DNA from: Nitrospira sp.
GTDB lineage: Bacteria; Nitrospirota; Nitrospiria; Nitrospirales; Nitrospiraceae
Reading direction: 5' to 3'
Assembly: GCA_023248215.1 (NCBI GenBank)
Contig: JAHFEW010000001.1
Span: forward strand, 1-64,000
Length of the DNA: 64,000 bases
Of this stretch, positions 49,701-59,455 are shown in pieces. The stretch's first letter is position 1, and each line of letters opens with the position of its first letter. A model generated the notes under the pieces. It was given only the letters and a program-made list of their open reading frames with translations, did no database searches and was not told where the DNA came from. The position numbers were made by a program, and so were the translations under genes.

Positions 49701-51038
49701 ATGACGATGGCGAGTGAGAGGTCAACTGGTTCTTCGCAGAAGGACGACGGAACGGGGCGTACGTTCGGTCGCCTCGCGGATGATGAGCCAGTGGGAATGG
49801 TCACCGGCCATTTCAACCATTGCCAAAATTGCGGACATGAGCCGCTCATCCCGATCATGGATTTCGGCCACCATCCGCCGTGCGATTCATTGGTCCGCCC
49901 CGCGCAGTTGACCAAGCCCGAGGCCTTCTATCCGTTGCATCTCTTTCGGTGCGACCGCTGCGGGCTGGTGCAGATCGACTATGCGGTCGATCCCGCGGAG
50001 TTGTTCTATGAAGAGTATCCCTATATGACCGGCATCACCGGCGCCCTGAAAAGCAATTTCGATGCGATGGCCGGAAAGGTGATCGAGACCTTGCGGCTTC
50101 AGCCGGGAAGCCTCGTCGTTGACATCGGTTCGAATGACGGCACGATTTTACAGGGGTTCAAAACAAGGGGGATGCGGGTGCTGGGAGTGGAACCCACGGG
50201 GATTGCGAAGATTGCCAATTCGAGAGGGATTACGACCCTGCAGGCGTTCTTCAATCAGGACGTCGCGCAAGACGTCCTGAAAAAGGAAGGCCCGGCGTCT
50301 CTGATCACGGCGGCCAATGTGTTCGCGCACGTCGCCAACCTGGGGCCCTGTCTCCGCGGCATCCATGCATTGCTGGCGGACAACGGCACCTTCATTTCCG
50401 AATCGCACTACTTGCTCGACCTCATCGACACGCTGCAATACGACACCATCTACCACGAGCATCTGCGCTTCTATTCCATCAAGCCCATGCAGGATATGAT
50501 GAAGCGGTTCGGCTTCAGTGTGGTTGATGTGGAGCGTATTCCGAACCATGGCGGCTCCATTCGTGTGTATGCAGTGAAAGGGACCGAGGGGCAACCCAGC
50601 GCGCGCATGCAGGAGCTGGTGAAGCAGGAAGAGGCCTACGGGCTCTACGATTCCGCGCTGTATGTGACATTCAAACAGCGGGTCGAACAATCGAAATGGA
50701 AGCTCATGCACCTGCTGTCCGATCTGAAGTTGAAGGGCCATCGGATCGTGGGCATCGGGTCGCCAGGCCGGTCGAGCACCGTGATGAACTATTGCGGCAT
50801 CGGCCCCGACTATCTGGACTACACCGCCGAGCAGGCCACGTCGCTGAAGGTGGGACTGTTCACGCCCGGCACCCACGTGCCGGTGGTGGATGAGAAGAAA
50901 CTCTTCGAAGATCAACCGGACTATGCGCTCGTGCTGGCGTGGCATCTGGGAGAGACCGTGCCCCGCAAATTGCGCAGCAAGGGATTGCGGTCGAAATTCA
51001 TCATGCCGTTGCCCGATCCCGTCATTCTGGACTGGTAG
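49701..51038 (+). CDS. NDP-sugar C-methyltransferase-like SAM methyltransferase
   Basis: CQNCGHEPLIPIMDFGHHPPCDSLVRP...FRCDRCGLVQIDY...LVVDIGSNDGTILQGFK...GIGSPGRSSTVMNYCGIGPDYLDYTAEQATSLKVGLFTPGTHVPV. Confidence 0.88.
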   Translation: MTMASERSTGSSQKDDGTGRTFGRLADDEPVGMVTGHFNHCQNCGHEPLIPIMDFGHHPPCDSLVRPAQLTKPEAFYPLHLFRCDRCGLVQIDYAVDPAELFYEEYPYMTGITGALKSNFDAMAGKVIETLRLQPGSLVVDIGSNDGTILQGFKTRGMRVLGVEPTGIAKIANSRGITTLQAFFNQDVAQDVLKKEGPASLITAANVFAHVANLGPCLRGIHALLADNGTFISESHYLLDLIDTLQYDTIYHEHLRFYSIKPMQDMMKRFGFSVVDVERIPNHGGSIRVYAVKGTEGQPSARMQELVKQEEAYGLYDSALYVTFKQRVEQSKWKLMHLLSDLKLKGHRIVGIGSPGRSSTVMNYCGIGPDYLDYTAEQATSLKVGLFTPGTHVPVVDEKKLFEDQPDYALVLAWHLGETVPRKLRSKGLRSKFIMPLPDPVILDW

Positions 51039-51059
51039 GGCTGGTTGTCGCAGAGTCAC

Positions 51060-52175
51060 ATGACGACACTCTCCGTCGGAATTATCGGCACCGGGTTCGG
51101 CGCTAGAGTGCATGTGCCGGCGTTCCGACACATTTCGGCTGTCGAGGTGGCGGCGATTGCAGGACAGGACAGGAAGAACGCCGCGCAGGTCGCACAGGCG
51201 CACGGCATCCCGACGGTCCATGACTCGTGGCAGGCCCTGATCGACGACAAGAAGATCAGGGCCGTGGTCGTTGCGGTTCCGCCGGTGTTCCATTACGACA
51301 TGGTGATGCGGGCGCTGCGGGCCGGCAAACACGTGCTCTGCGAAAAGCCGTTCGGAGTCGATGCCGATCAGGCCGCGCAGATGTTGGAGTTGTCGCGAGA
51401 GGTCCAAACCGTTTGTATGGTCGATTATCTGTTTCGAATGGCGCCGGAACGAATGCGGCTGAAGGAACTGCTCACCGCGGGAGCGATCGGCCGGATCGCC
51501 AGGGTCACGATCGAATGGACCATGCGGGGCCGCGCAGCCGGGAACAGCGCCTGGTCGTGGCAATTCGATCCTTCGAGGGGCGGCGGCGTGTTGTTCGCGT
51601 TCGGCGCACATGTGGTGGATTATCTCCAGTGGTTGGTCGGCCCCGTGCGAACCGTGACCGCTCACCTGAGCACCAGAGGTGGACCGGCGGGAATGGTTCC
51701 GGATGATCGTCTCATCGCAGCGGATACGTTGGATGCGATCTTGCTCCTGGAGGACAACACCCCGGTTTCGGTCACGGTGTCCAATGCCACAGCCGGTGGT
51801 CGTGGGCATTGGCTCACGGTCTACGGTGAACGCGGAGCGCTCGCGGTCGGTAACCCCAATTTGGCTGACGCGGTGATCGGAACCCGTCTGTATCAATCGG
51901 ACATGAGCAGCGGGACGTTGCAGGAAATTCCGGTCATGCCGATGGCCGTTGAGGGTGTTGCCGATGGGCGGATGCGGCTCGTTGAACGGATCGCCGACGC
52001 GTTTGTAGCCGCCATTCGTTCCGGGGCTTCAGCCGCTCCCTCGTTCGAGGATGGCTGGCGCGCACAGGTCGTCATGGACGCCATGCAGCAGGCGCATGAA
52101 CAACGGTGTTGGGTGCCGGTTCGTTCGCGGATCGAGGACGGTACGTTAGGGAGTCACCCCCAGCGCGTTTCATGA
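51060..52175 (+). CDS. Gfo/Idh/MocA family oxidoreductase
   Basis: LSVGIIGTGFGARVHVPAFRHISAVEVAAIAGQD...GKHVLCEKPFGVDADQAAQML. Confidence 0.9.
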   Translation: MTTLSVGIIGTGFGARVHVPAFRHISAVEVAAIAGQDRKNAAQVAQAHGIPTVHDSWQALIDDKKIRAVVVAVPPVFHYDMVMRALRAGKHVLCEKPFGVDADQAAQMLELSREVQTVCMVDYLFRMAPERMRLKELLTAGAIGRIARVTIEWTMRGRAAGNSAWSWQFDPSRGGGVLFAFGAHVVDYLQWLVGPVRTVTAHLSTRGGPAGMVPDDRLIAADTLDAILLLEDNTPVSVTVSNATAGGRGHWLTVYGERGALAVGNPNLADAVIGTRLYQSDMSSGTLQEIPVMPMAVEGVADGRMRLVERIADAFVAAIRSGASAAPSFEDGWRAQVVMDAMQQAHEQRCWVPVRSRIEDGTLGSHPQRVS

Positions 52176-53497
52176 AGATCTTCGTCCTGTTGTCCAATGC
52201 GCCGGATCCCGCCGGTGAAGCGATCGAGGTGGTCGGGCATGAAGTGATTGAGAAGGCGCAGCGGCTTGGCCATTCGGTCTGTCTTCAGGTTATCTTCCGC
52301 GATTCACGCGGGAGCCCGGCAGCCGAGCAGGCCGAACAGGCCCTTCGACGGATGACTCTTCCCAATGTCGTCGTCTATCCGATGCTGTACGTCGAGGACG
52401 TGGTGGATAGATCCCAGAACAGGGGAATGGCCGTGCGTCTCGGACGTGTGGTGACTGCCTTCACGGTGCGCCGCATGTTTCCCGCCTCCGGTCTCGGGGC
52501 GATGGTTGAGCGTCGGGTGCGCGAGGCAGCGGTGGACGCCATTCTGAGTATCTGGAGTTGGGAGGCCTTGGCTGCAAGCTATCACATACAGGGGATTCCG
52601 AAGTTCGTGTATTACGGGAATCCGGATCACCTGCCGCCGCGGGCGCGACTCCGCCATCCGGAGTTGTTCGGCATTCCGACGGCGTCGTTCGCTGATCGCC
52701 TCCGGCTGTGGTTTGAGCAACTACGAAACGACAGGCGGAAGCGCTTGAATATCCGAATGATGAATGCCTGCGAGGTCACGGCCAACAATTCCGTGCTGGA
52801 CGCGGAGTTTTATCGGGCCCACGGACATCCGCATTCGATCTACCTTCAGAACATGTGGCCGCCCGTGAAAAGTATGTCGAAAACCGTATCGACGGCCGAG
52901 TCACCGACGCGCCCGATTAAAATCATCGGCAGCGTGGGCAATCTCGGGGCGACCGGCAACACGTTTGCCCTGACGTACCTGGGGCGAGAGATTCTGCCGC
53001 GTCTGGCGGCGCGATTCAACGATCGCCCGTTTGAAATCCATCTGCTGGGGAAAGGCACGCCGGCCGCCTCAGCCGCCGCCTCCCTCACGGATGCGCGCAT
53101 CAAGATTCGCGGGTGGGTGGACGACATCCACGAGGAATTTCGATCAGCGGCGGTGTTTCTGGTGTTGACGAACGTGAATGCGGATTTTCTCGTCGGGAAC
53201 ACGAGGATTCTTCTCGCCTGGGCCCTCGGGACCTGCGTCATCATGCACGAGAACAGTCGCTTGGCGATGCCTGAGATCGAGCACGGCGTTAATGCGTTAT
53301 TAGGCCGTACCCCGGACGAGCTGGTGGAGAGGATTTGTGCTGTGGTGGACGACGTGGCCCTCCGCCGGCAGATCGGTTGGGGTGGCGAACAGACCTTCGA
53401 CAGCTATTATCGATCGGACGTGGTTGTTCCAAAAATGTTTCAACTGGTTCAGGAAATGGTGGACCGTAGCCGAACGGCCTGCGGGCTGCCGGCTTGA
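52172..53497 (+). CDS. Glycosyltransferase (GT4-like)
   Basis: MKIFVLLSNAPDPAGEAIEVVGHEVIEKAQRLGH...EIHLLGKGTPAASAAASLTDARIKIRGWVDDIHEEFRSAAVFLVLTNVN. Confidence 0.75.
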   Translation: MKIFVLLSNAPDPAGEAIEVVGHEVIEKAQRLGHSVCLQVIFRDSRGSPAAEQAEQALRRMTLPNVVVYPMLYVEDVVDRSQNRGMAVRLGRVVTAFTVRRMFPASGLGAMVERRVREAAVDAILSIWSWEALAASYHIQGIPKFVYYGNPDHLPPRARLRHPELFGIPTASFADRLRLWFEQLRNDRRKRLNIRMMNACEVTANNSVLDAEFYRAHGHPHSIYLQNMWPPVKSMSKTVSTAESPTRPIKIIGSVGNLGATGNTFALTYLGREILPRLAARFNDRPFEIHLLGKGTPAASAAASLTDARIKIRGWVDDIHEEFRSAAVFLVLTNVNADFLVGNTRILLAWALGTCVIMHENSRLAMPEIEHGVNALLGRTPDELVERICAVVDDVALRRQIGWGGEQTFDSYYRSDVVVPKMFQLVQEMVDRSRTACGLPA

Positions 53498-53577
53498 GCA
53501 GTCGTTCGTCACCCATGTGCTATCGATAACTGAGACCACGCAACGACTCACTGTGGGAGTCAGATTAAGAGGGGACC

Positions 53578-54360
53578 TTGAAGAACGCCATTGCCAGTCG
53601 AATCGGAGAAGGCCTTGCCACCTTGTTGCCGGACTTCGTCTGTACCGCATTTGCCAAACAACTGGCCGAGCGAAATCCGCAACTTTTGCTGGAGGCCCTC
53701 GGACCGAAACTGAACCGAAGTCCGTCCCTGGATACGATGCCGTTCGACTTGTCCCCGTCCGGGCCGCTGCAATTCGAAGATCTCGCCGGGTTGTTCGCCA
53801 GCACGTCCCTCGATCACGGGGTCATTGCCATGACCGTGCGGCAGACCGCCTATTTGTTCGGGCTGGTGCGCCGGATAAAGCCACGCAAGGTCATTGAAAT
53901 CGGCCGATACAAGGGAGGTTCCACCCTCACCATTGCCGCGGCTATGAACGGACAGGGAGAGTTCTGGTCGATCGATCTCGGCGAGAAGGAAGCACGCCTC
54001 CACCAGCGGGGCGTCACCCGCACCTTCGACGACGAGATCCGCGACATCTGCGCCCGGTTCGGTTTGCCTGTCACTCTGCTGGTCGGCGATTCACGAACCA
54101 TCGAGGTCGAGACCGGCGAGGCAGACCTCGTCTTCATCGACGGCGACCACAGCTATGAGGGGGTGCGGAATGATTTCGAACGGTTCGGCCGGCGTGTGAG
54201 AGTCGGCGGGGCCGTCCTGTTCGACGATGCCTGCGATGAAGCCATGTTCCACACCCATTCGGAATCAGTGGGGAAGCTGCTCCAGGAAATCCTGGCGCAA
54301 CAATCGTTTCGTTTGGTGAAGTCGGTGAATCGTTTGGCCCACATCGAGCGGGTCCGGTAG
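53578..54360 (+). CDS. Class I SAM-dependent methyltransferase (Methyltransf_24-like)
   Basis: KVIEIGRYKGGSTLTIAAAMNGQGEFWSIDLGEKEAR...ADLVFIDGDHSYEGVRNDFERFGRRVRVGGAVLFDDA. Confidence 0.82.
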   Translation: MKNAIASRIGEGLATLLPDFVCTAFAKQLAERNPQLLLEALGPKLNRSPSLDTMPFDLSPSGPLQFEDLAGLFASTSLDHGVIAMTVRQTAYLFGLVRRIKPRKVIEIGRYKGGSTLTIAAAMNGQGEFWSIDLGEKEARLHQRGVTRTFDDEIRDICARFGLPVTLLVGDSRTIEVETGEADLVFIDGDHSYEGVRNDFERFGRRVRVGGAVLFDDACDEAMFHTHSESVGKLLQEILAQQSFRLVKSVNRLAHIERVR

Positions 54361-54370
54361 GAGGAATTCC

Positions 54371-55498
54371 GTGCTGGTTGGTATCTTTGGAGCGGGTCGC
54401 AACGGGTCATCACTTCTGATGCGGCTGTTGGACGGCAGTCCCGGCCTGTGGATTTATCCCATTGAGCTGAACTATTTGCGTGCGTTTGCGCCGCGCTCCC
54501 TGAAAGGAACCGCCAAGCGTGTGGTCTCTTCCTGCGCGTCGAAGCTCCCAGGGCATGTGGGGCATATCTTCGAGGACCGGCAGCGACAGCTGTTCCGCGA
54601 TTGGGCATCCGAACAGTTGCAGGAGTTGAAGGATATCTACCTGGATAAGCTCGTTCAGCCCATCGCGGTGACAGGCGATCCATTGCAAGCGATGATGGCG
54701 CGCGTCACCGGAGACGTCGTCCGAGATCTCGAGTCCTATCTGGACGTGATCCGGTCCTGTTACGACGAACGACGACTCCCGGCGATGCCCTTGCTGATGT
54801 TCAAATCGATTGAGGTCTCGGACCTGTCTCGTTATACGCAGCTGTTCCCCGGCATGAAGTTCATTCACATCATGCGGCATCCCTATTCCAATTACAGCTC
54901 GCTCAAACGAACGGACATGGTCTTGAAGCAAAAGCCGTTCTGGTTCCAGGGGGGCGACATTCTCAGACTGCAACTGGAGTCCCGCTGGATTCCGCATGCG
55001 GAGTTCACGCTGCAGGGCCTCGCGACGGATCCGGCCCGGCACTATCTCGTTCGGTATGAAGACCTCTGCGACTCGCCGTCGCGCACGGTGACGGATATCT
55101 GTTCCTGGTTGGGCGTGGCTCCGCCGGAAGAGCCGACGATTCAGACGGTCCTGGGCGGCAGGCATACCAAGTCGCTCCCGATCAACTCGAGCCTGAAGGG
55201 GGTCGATACCCCGGCTCAGGTCGTGTCCGACATGGCGAAGGAATATGGCTATGATGATATTCTCACCGAGCGCGAGAGAAAGCTGATCCTTTTCCGGACC
55301 TATCAGCTCGGTTGTCGGATCGGGTACTTTTCGGCACAGGACGAGGCGCTGGTGCCTGCCCGGTTGCCGTTGTTGCTCCAGTGGCTCGCCCCGGATCAAT
55401 GGGAATATATGAATGCGTCGTCACGGGCTCGTTTGGTTCGCGCGTTGATACAACGTCGGCTCTATCTTTGCCGGGTCCTGCTCTCGCCACTCTCATAA
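54371..55498 (+). CDS. Sulfotransferase family protein (GTG start)
   Basis: MLVGIFGAGRNGSSLLMRLLDGSPGLWIYPIELNYLRAF (PAPS-binding-like); MKFIHIMRHPYSNYSSLKRTDM; HYLVRYEDLCDSPSRTVTDICSWLGV. Confidence 0.85.
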   Translation: MLVGIFGAGRNGSSLLMRLLDGSPGLWIYPIELNYLRAFAPRSLKGTAKRVVSSCASKLPGHVGHIFEDRQRQLFRDWASEQLQELKDIYLDKLVQPIAVTGDPLQAMMARVTGDVVRDLESYLDVIRSCYDERRLPAMPLLMFKSIEVSDLSRYTQLFPGMKFIHIMRHPYSNYSSLKRTDMVLKQKPFWFQGGDILRLQLESRWIPHAEFTLQGLATDPARHYLVRYEDLCDSPSRTVTDICSWLGVAPPEEPTIQTVLGGRHTKSLPINSSLKGVDTPAQVVSDMAKEYGYDDILTERERKLILFRTYQLGCRIGYFSAQDEALVPARLPLLLQWLAPDQWEYMNASSRARLVRALIQRRLYLCRVLLSPLS

Positions 55499-55529
55499 CA
55501 GCCGACAGTCTGAGGTGTACTGAGATCAG

Positions 55530-56576
55530 ATGAAGTTTTCCGGTCGCGACAAGACGATGTTTCAGACGGTGTTCTCGCCCTCCGCCGATGAGGCGCGTAC
55601 GTTGCTCGACTACGTGCGATATCTGTGGGACGAGCATATCGGAGAACAGATCGCCGAGCATCCGCTGTATCGGCCCTCTACCCTATGGAAACAATGGGCC
55701 GGCCAGACGTTCGCAGGATTTTCCTTGGAGAGGATTCTTCTGCAAGGTGGCCATGCTTTCCCGTCTTCGGTCGAGGTCGGCTTAGGGGAGACCGGTGAGG
55801 AGGGAGCCTCGCGCTGGCGGCGATGTCTCGGGGCGTTGTTCGGCGGGAGAGGGAACGACCGCATCCGGCAGGGACGGGATCCGGTGCAGTTACAGAAATG
55901 GTTCAGGCGGTTCTACCCGCAGGTCGCGGTTTGTCCGGAGCATGAAGGGTGGTATGCCTGGCATCCCAATCCTTACTTTCGCTGTCTGGAAGCCTATGTG
56001 CTTCGAGAAAAACAACCGCTTCCGGAGAACATGCTGGAAGTCGGCGCAGGCGCCTGTGTCAACGTGGCGTTCTATCGCAGTCTCAACCCCGCCATGCACA
56101 CGACCGTCGTCGACCTTCCGGAGACGATCATCTTCGGGTATTGTTTCTTGAAAAGTGTCTTTCCCGATATACGGATCCTGCTGCCGCACGAGGTTGGTCA
56201 GGACCGGGCCGGCCATCGAGCCGATGTCGTGTTTCTCCTGCCGACGCAGGTTGAACTCGTGTCGGACTGCAGCATGGATTTCTGTTTCAACATGTCGTCT
56301 TTTCAGGAAATGACGATCGAGACCGTGAATCATTACCTTCGCTTCATGTCACGGAAGCTCAAACCGGGCGGGACGTTGCTGTCCGTGAACCTGGAGTCCT
56401 CCCGCTACCTGGAGGGAAATGCGTTGAAGAATTACGACTTCGCCTTGTACCATGCGACACCATGCAGGAAGCCGGCGCTGTTCGGCACGGACCTGGTGGG
56501 GCATATTCAGGGATTGAACATCGTGCATGCGGAAGTGACGCAACAACCTCTCAGTGGAGGACCTGAGCAACCGTGA
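55530..56576 (+). CDS. Putative sugar O-methyltransferase
   Basis: ENMLEVGAGACVNVAFYRSLNPAMHTTVVDLPETIIFGYCFLKSVFPDIRILLPHE...CFNMSSFQEMTIETVNHYLRFMSRKLKPGGTLLSVN. Confidence 0.7.
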   Translation: MKFSGRDKTMFQTVFSPSADEARTLLDYVRYLWDEHIGEQIAEHPLYRPSTLWKQWAGQTFAGFSLERILLQGGHAFPSSVEVGLGETGEEGASRWRRCLGALFGGRGNDRIRQGRDPVQLQKWFRRFYPQVAVCPEHEGWYAWHPNPYFRCLEAYVLREKQPLPENMLEVGAGACVNVAFYRSLNPAMHTTVVDLPETIIFGYCFLKSVFPDIRILLPHEVGQDRAGHRADVVFLLPTQVELVSDCSMDFCFNMSSFQEMTIETVNHYLRFMSRKLKPGGTLLSVNLESSRYLEGNALKNYDFALYHATPCRKPALFGTDLVGHIQGLNIVHAEVTQQPLSGGPEQP

Positions 56577-57268
56577 TGCATGCGTTGGCCGTCATCCCGG
56601 CGCGAGGCGGGTCGAAATCGATCCCCCTGAAAAACATCTGTCTTCTGAACGGCACCCCCTTGTTGGCCTTTACGATCGAGACGGCGAAGCACTCGAAGTA
56701 TCTCGATCGCTACGTGGTCTCCACGGACCATCCGGACATCGCCAAAGTGGCGCGTGACTATGGAGCGGAGGTCATCGATCGGCCGGCAGAATTGGCCACC
56801 GATCAGGCACCGACGGAATGGGCGCTGTTACAGGTCTTGGAAGTCTTGGGTAAGGAAGGCTACCGGCCCGAATATGTGGTGACGCTGGAGCCGACCTCTC
56901 CGTTCAGGACGACGGCCTTGATCGATCGGTGCATCGAAGCGGCGATACAACATCAGGACGTCGATTGCGTGCTGACGGTGACGGAAACCCGCAAGTGTTA
57001 CGGACGGTTGGAGGAGGGCAGGTTCGAATATCTGTTCCCCGATCAGCCGCGCCGCCGGCAGGAGCGCCGACCGTTGTATGAGGAAAGCAGCACGGTCTAC
57101 GTGACGAGGACGAGCGCATTGGAGCGTGATCGCTCCGTGCTGGGCCGGACACGTTATGGTCTGGTCGTGGAGGACCCGCGCGAGGCCATCGATATCAATG
57201 AACCCTTAGACTTCATCGTGGCGGAAGCAGTGCTCGCGCAGCGCCTTGTGGAGGACCAGCATGGCTGA
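56573..57268 (+). CDS. neuA: Acylneuraminate cytidylyltransferase family protein
   Basis: MHALAVIPARGGSKSIPLKNICLLNGTPLLAFTIETAKHSKYLDRYVVSTDHPDIAKVARDYGAEVIDRPAELATDQAP. Confidence 0.88.
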   Translation: MMHALAVIPARGGSKSIPLKNICLLNGTPLLAFTIETAKHSKYLDRYVVSTDHPDIAKVARDYGAEVIDRPAELATDQAPTEWALLQVLEVLGKEGYRPEYVVTLEPTSPFRTTALIDRCIEAAIQHQDVDCVLTVTETRKCYGRLEEGRFEYLFPDQPRRRQERRPLYEESSTVYVTRTSALERDRSVLGRTRYGLVVEDPREAIDINEPLDFIVAEAVLAQRLVEDQHG

Positions 57269-58307
57269 GATCACACCGATTCAGATCGGCCCCTATCGCA
57301 TCGGACCCGACCATTCCCCGCTGGTAATTGCCGAGGCGGCGGTGAACCATCAGGGCGATTTTGAGACGGCCAAGCGCATGGTTTATATCGCCCATGCCAT
57401 GGGAGCCCACATCATCAAGTTTCAGATTCATGTGTTGGACAATGAGATGCTCCGCGACACGCCGCAATCCGCCAATTTCGCCGAGCCGCTCTATGTCACG
57501 CTGGATAAGACGAATCTCTCCGTCGATCAACATCGTGAACTGAAGCGGCTCTGTGAGTCGTTGGGCATTCTGTATCTCTGCACGCCGTTCAGCCGGGTGG
57601 GAGCCGATATCCTCGAAGAACTCGGGGTGGTGGCCTACAAGACCGGGTCCGGTGAATTGACCAATCTGCCGCTGATCGAACATATCGGACGGAAGGGGAA
57701 ACCCATGATCGTCTCGACCGGCATGTGCACGATCGAGGAGGTTGGAGAAACGGTCGCGCTGTTGCGAAAGTTGAACACCCCGTTCGCCTTGACCCATTGC
57801 GTGTCCGCCTATCCGACTCCTTATGACCGGGTCAATCTGGGCATGATCGGAAAATATCGAGATCTCTTTTCCGTTCCCGTCGGTCTGTCCGACCATTCAC
57901 GCGGGATCTATACGGCGATCGGGGCCGTGGCGCTCGGTGCCTGCGTCGTGGAGAAGCACTTTACGTTGGACCGACAACAGCAGGGACCGGATCATCCGGT
58001 GTCGATCGAACCGGATGAGTTGAGTGAGTTGGTCACGGGGGTGGATGCCGTGTTTCGAGCGCGAGGGGCCGATCGTGAGATTTTTCCGGAAGAGCGAGAG
58101 ATCGTGGCCTGGGCGCGTGAGAGCGTCGTCTCCGAGGTGGCGATTCCGCGCGGCAGCGTGATCACCAAGGAGATGGTCTGGGTGAAACGACCGAGCCCAG
58201 GCCCCGGTGTCGTCGCGGCAAAGGACCTTGGAAAGGTCATCGGCAAAGTGGCGCAGGTAGATATTCCTAAAGACAGCCAGATTCGCTGGGAGCAGTTGAA
58301 CGCATGA
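57261..58307 (+). CDS. neuB: N-acetylneuraminate synthase family protein
   Basis: PLVIAEAAVNHQGDFETAKRMVYIAHAMGAHIIKFQIH...STGMCTIEEVGETVALL...VGLSDHSRGIYTAIGAVALGACVVEKHFTLDR; SAF-like C-terminus. Confidence 0.9.
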   Translation: MAEITPIQIGPYRIGPDHSPLVIAEAAVNHQGDFETAKRMVYIAHAMGAHIIKFQIHVLDNEMLRDTPQSANFAEPLYVTLDKTNLSVDQHRELKRLCESLGILYLCTPFSRVGADILEELGVVAYKTGSGELTNLPLIEHIGRKGKPMIVSTGMCTIEEVGETVALLRKLNTPFALTHCVSAYPTPYDRVNLGMIGKYRDLFSVPVGLSDHSRGIYTAIGAVALGACVVEKHFTLDRQQQGPDHPVSIEPDELSELVTGVDAVFRARGADREIFPEEREIVAWARESVVSEVAIPRGSVITKEMVWVKRPSPGPGVVAAKDLGKVIGKVAQVDIPKDSQIRWEQLNA

Positions 58308-59455
58308 AGCCGCGCAAGATCGCCGTCGTAACCGAAGCCCGGGCCACCTACGGCTATATCAAGCGGGTGATGCAACTCATCGAGCGGTCCGAGCGGCTGG
58401 AACTTCAGCTCATCGTGACCGGCATGCACCTGTTGAAGGAATACGGTTCGTCGATCGATGAGATCCTGAGGGACGGGTTCAAACCGGCGGCGCGTGTGGA
58501 GATGTACGTGGGAGGGGATACGCCGACGGCCTGGTCGAAATCGCTCGGTGTCGAAATGCAGGGGCTCGCGCAGGTCTTCGACATGTTGAAGCCGGATCTG
58601 CTCCTGGTGGCAGGAGACCGGGCGGAGATACTGGCAGCGACCGTGACGGCCGCCTATATGAACATCCCCATCGCCCACATTCAGTCCGGAGACCTCTCCG
58701 GCCACATCGACGGCTCCGCCCGCCATGCCATCACGAAGCTCGCGCACATCCATTTGCCGGCCTGTGAAGATTCCGCCGAGCGGGTGCGAAAAATGGGCGA
58801 GGAGTCCTGGCGGATCTTCAACGTCGGTGCTCCACAACTCGATGATGTCGTGCACGGCAAAAAAATGGCGCGTGCGGAGTTGTCCAAGATGTTCGGGGTG
58901 GATTTCGACAAGCCGGTCCTGCTGGTGATCCTGCATCCGGTGCTGGCGGAAGTGCATCTGGCCAGAGCACAAATGGAAGAGACGCTGGCTGCCGTGAAGG
59001 ACAGCGGGCATCCAGCGCTGGTAATTTATCCCAATGTGGATGCGGCCGGGCAGGAAATCATCAGCGTCATTCGACAATATGAAAGTGTCCCGGCCATCAA
59101 GACGTTCCGGAATCTCGACCGGGAGGTATTTCTGAGTTTGTTGACCGCCGTCTCGGTCCTCATCGGGAACTCCAGCGTCGGCATTCTCGAAGCGCCGTCT
59201 TTCAAACTGCCGGCGTTGGATATCGGCAGTCGCCAGACGGGACGCATGCGGGCCTGCAATGTGATCACGGTTCCGGAATTCGACCGGCGACTGATCGGGC
59301 AGGCGATCGAGCAGGCGCTCCATGGCAGCCGGTTCAGGACGATGCTGCAGACCTGTGAGAATCCCTATGGTGATGGCAACAGTTCGGAACGGATCTGTCG
59401 AGTCCTGGAAGAGGTCGATCTCGGCAAGCTTCTCAACAAACAGATGACCTATTAG
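58304..59455 (+). CDS. neuC: UDP-N-acetylglucosamine 2-epimerase (hydrolysing), NeuC-like
   Basis: KIAVVTEARATYGYIKRVMQLIERSERLELQLIVTGMHLLKEYGSS...LVAGDRAEILAATVTAAYMNIPIAHIQSGDLSGHIDGSARHAITKLAHIHLP; TAG stop is the edge of element E7. Confidence 0.9.
   Translation: MKPRKIAVVTEARATYGYIKRVMQLIERSERLELQLIVTGMHLLKEYGSSIDEILRDGFKPAARVEMYVGGDTPTAWSKSLGVEMQGLAQVFDMLKPDLLLVAGDRAEILAATVTAAYMNIPIAHIQSGDLSGHIDGSARHAITKLAHIHLPACEDSAERVRKMGEESWRIFNVGAPQLDDVVHGKKMARAELSKMFGVDFDKPVLLVILHPVLAEVHLARAQMEETLAAVKDSGHPALVIYPNVDAAGQEIISVIRQYESVPAIKTFRNLDREVFLSLLTAVSVLIGNSSVGILEAPSFKLPALDIGSRQTGRMRACNVITVPEFDRRLIGQAIEQALHGSRFRTMLQTCENPYGDGNSSERICRVLEEVDLGKLLNKQMTY

Noticed and set aside
50148-51896. 582-aa minus-strand ORF
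   Set aside because: Antisense to the well-supported methyltransferase and oxidoreductase; His/Arg-rich low-complexity translation.
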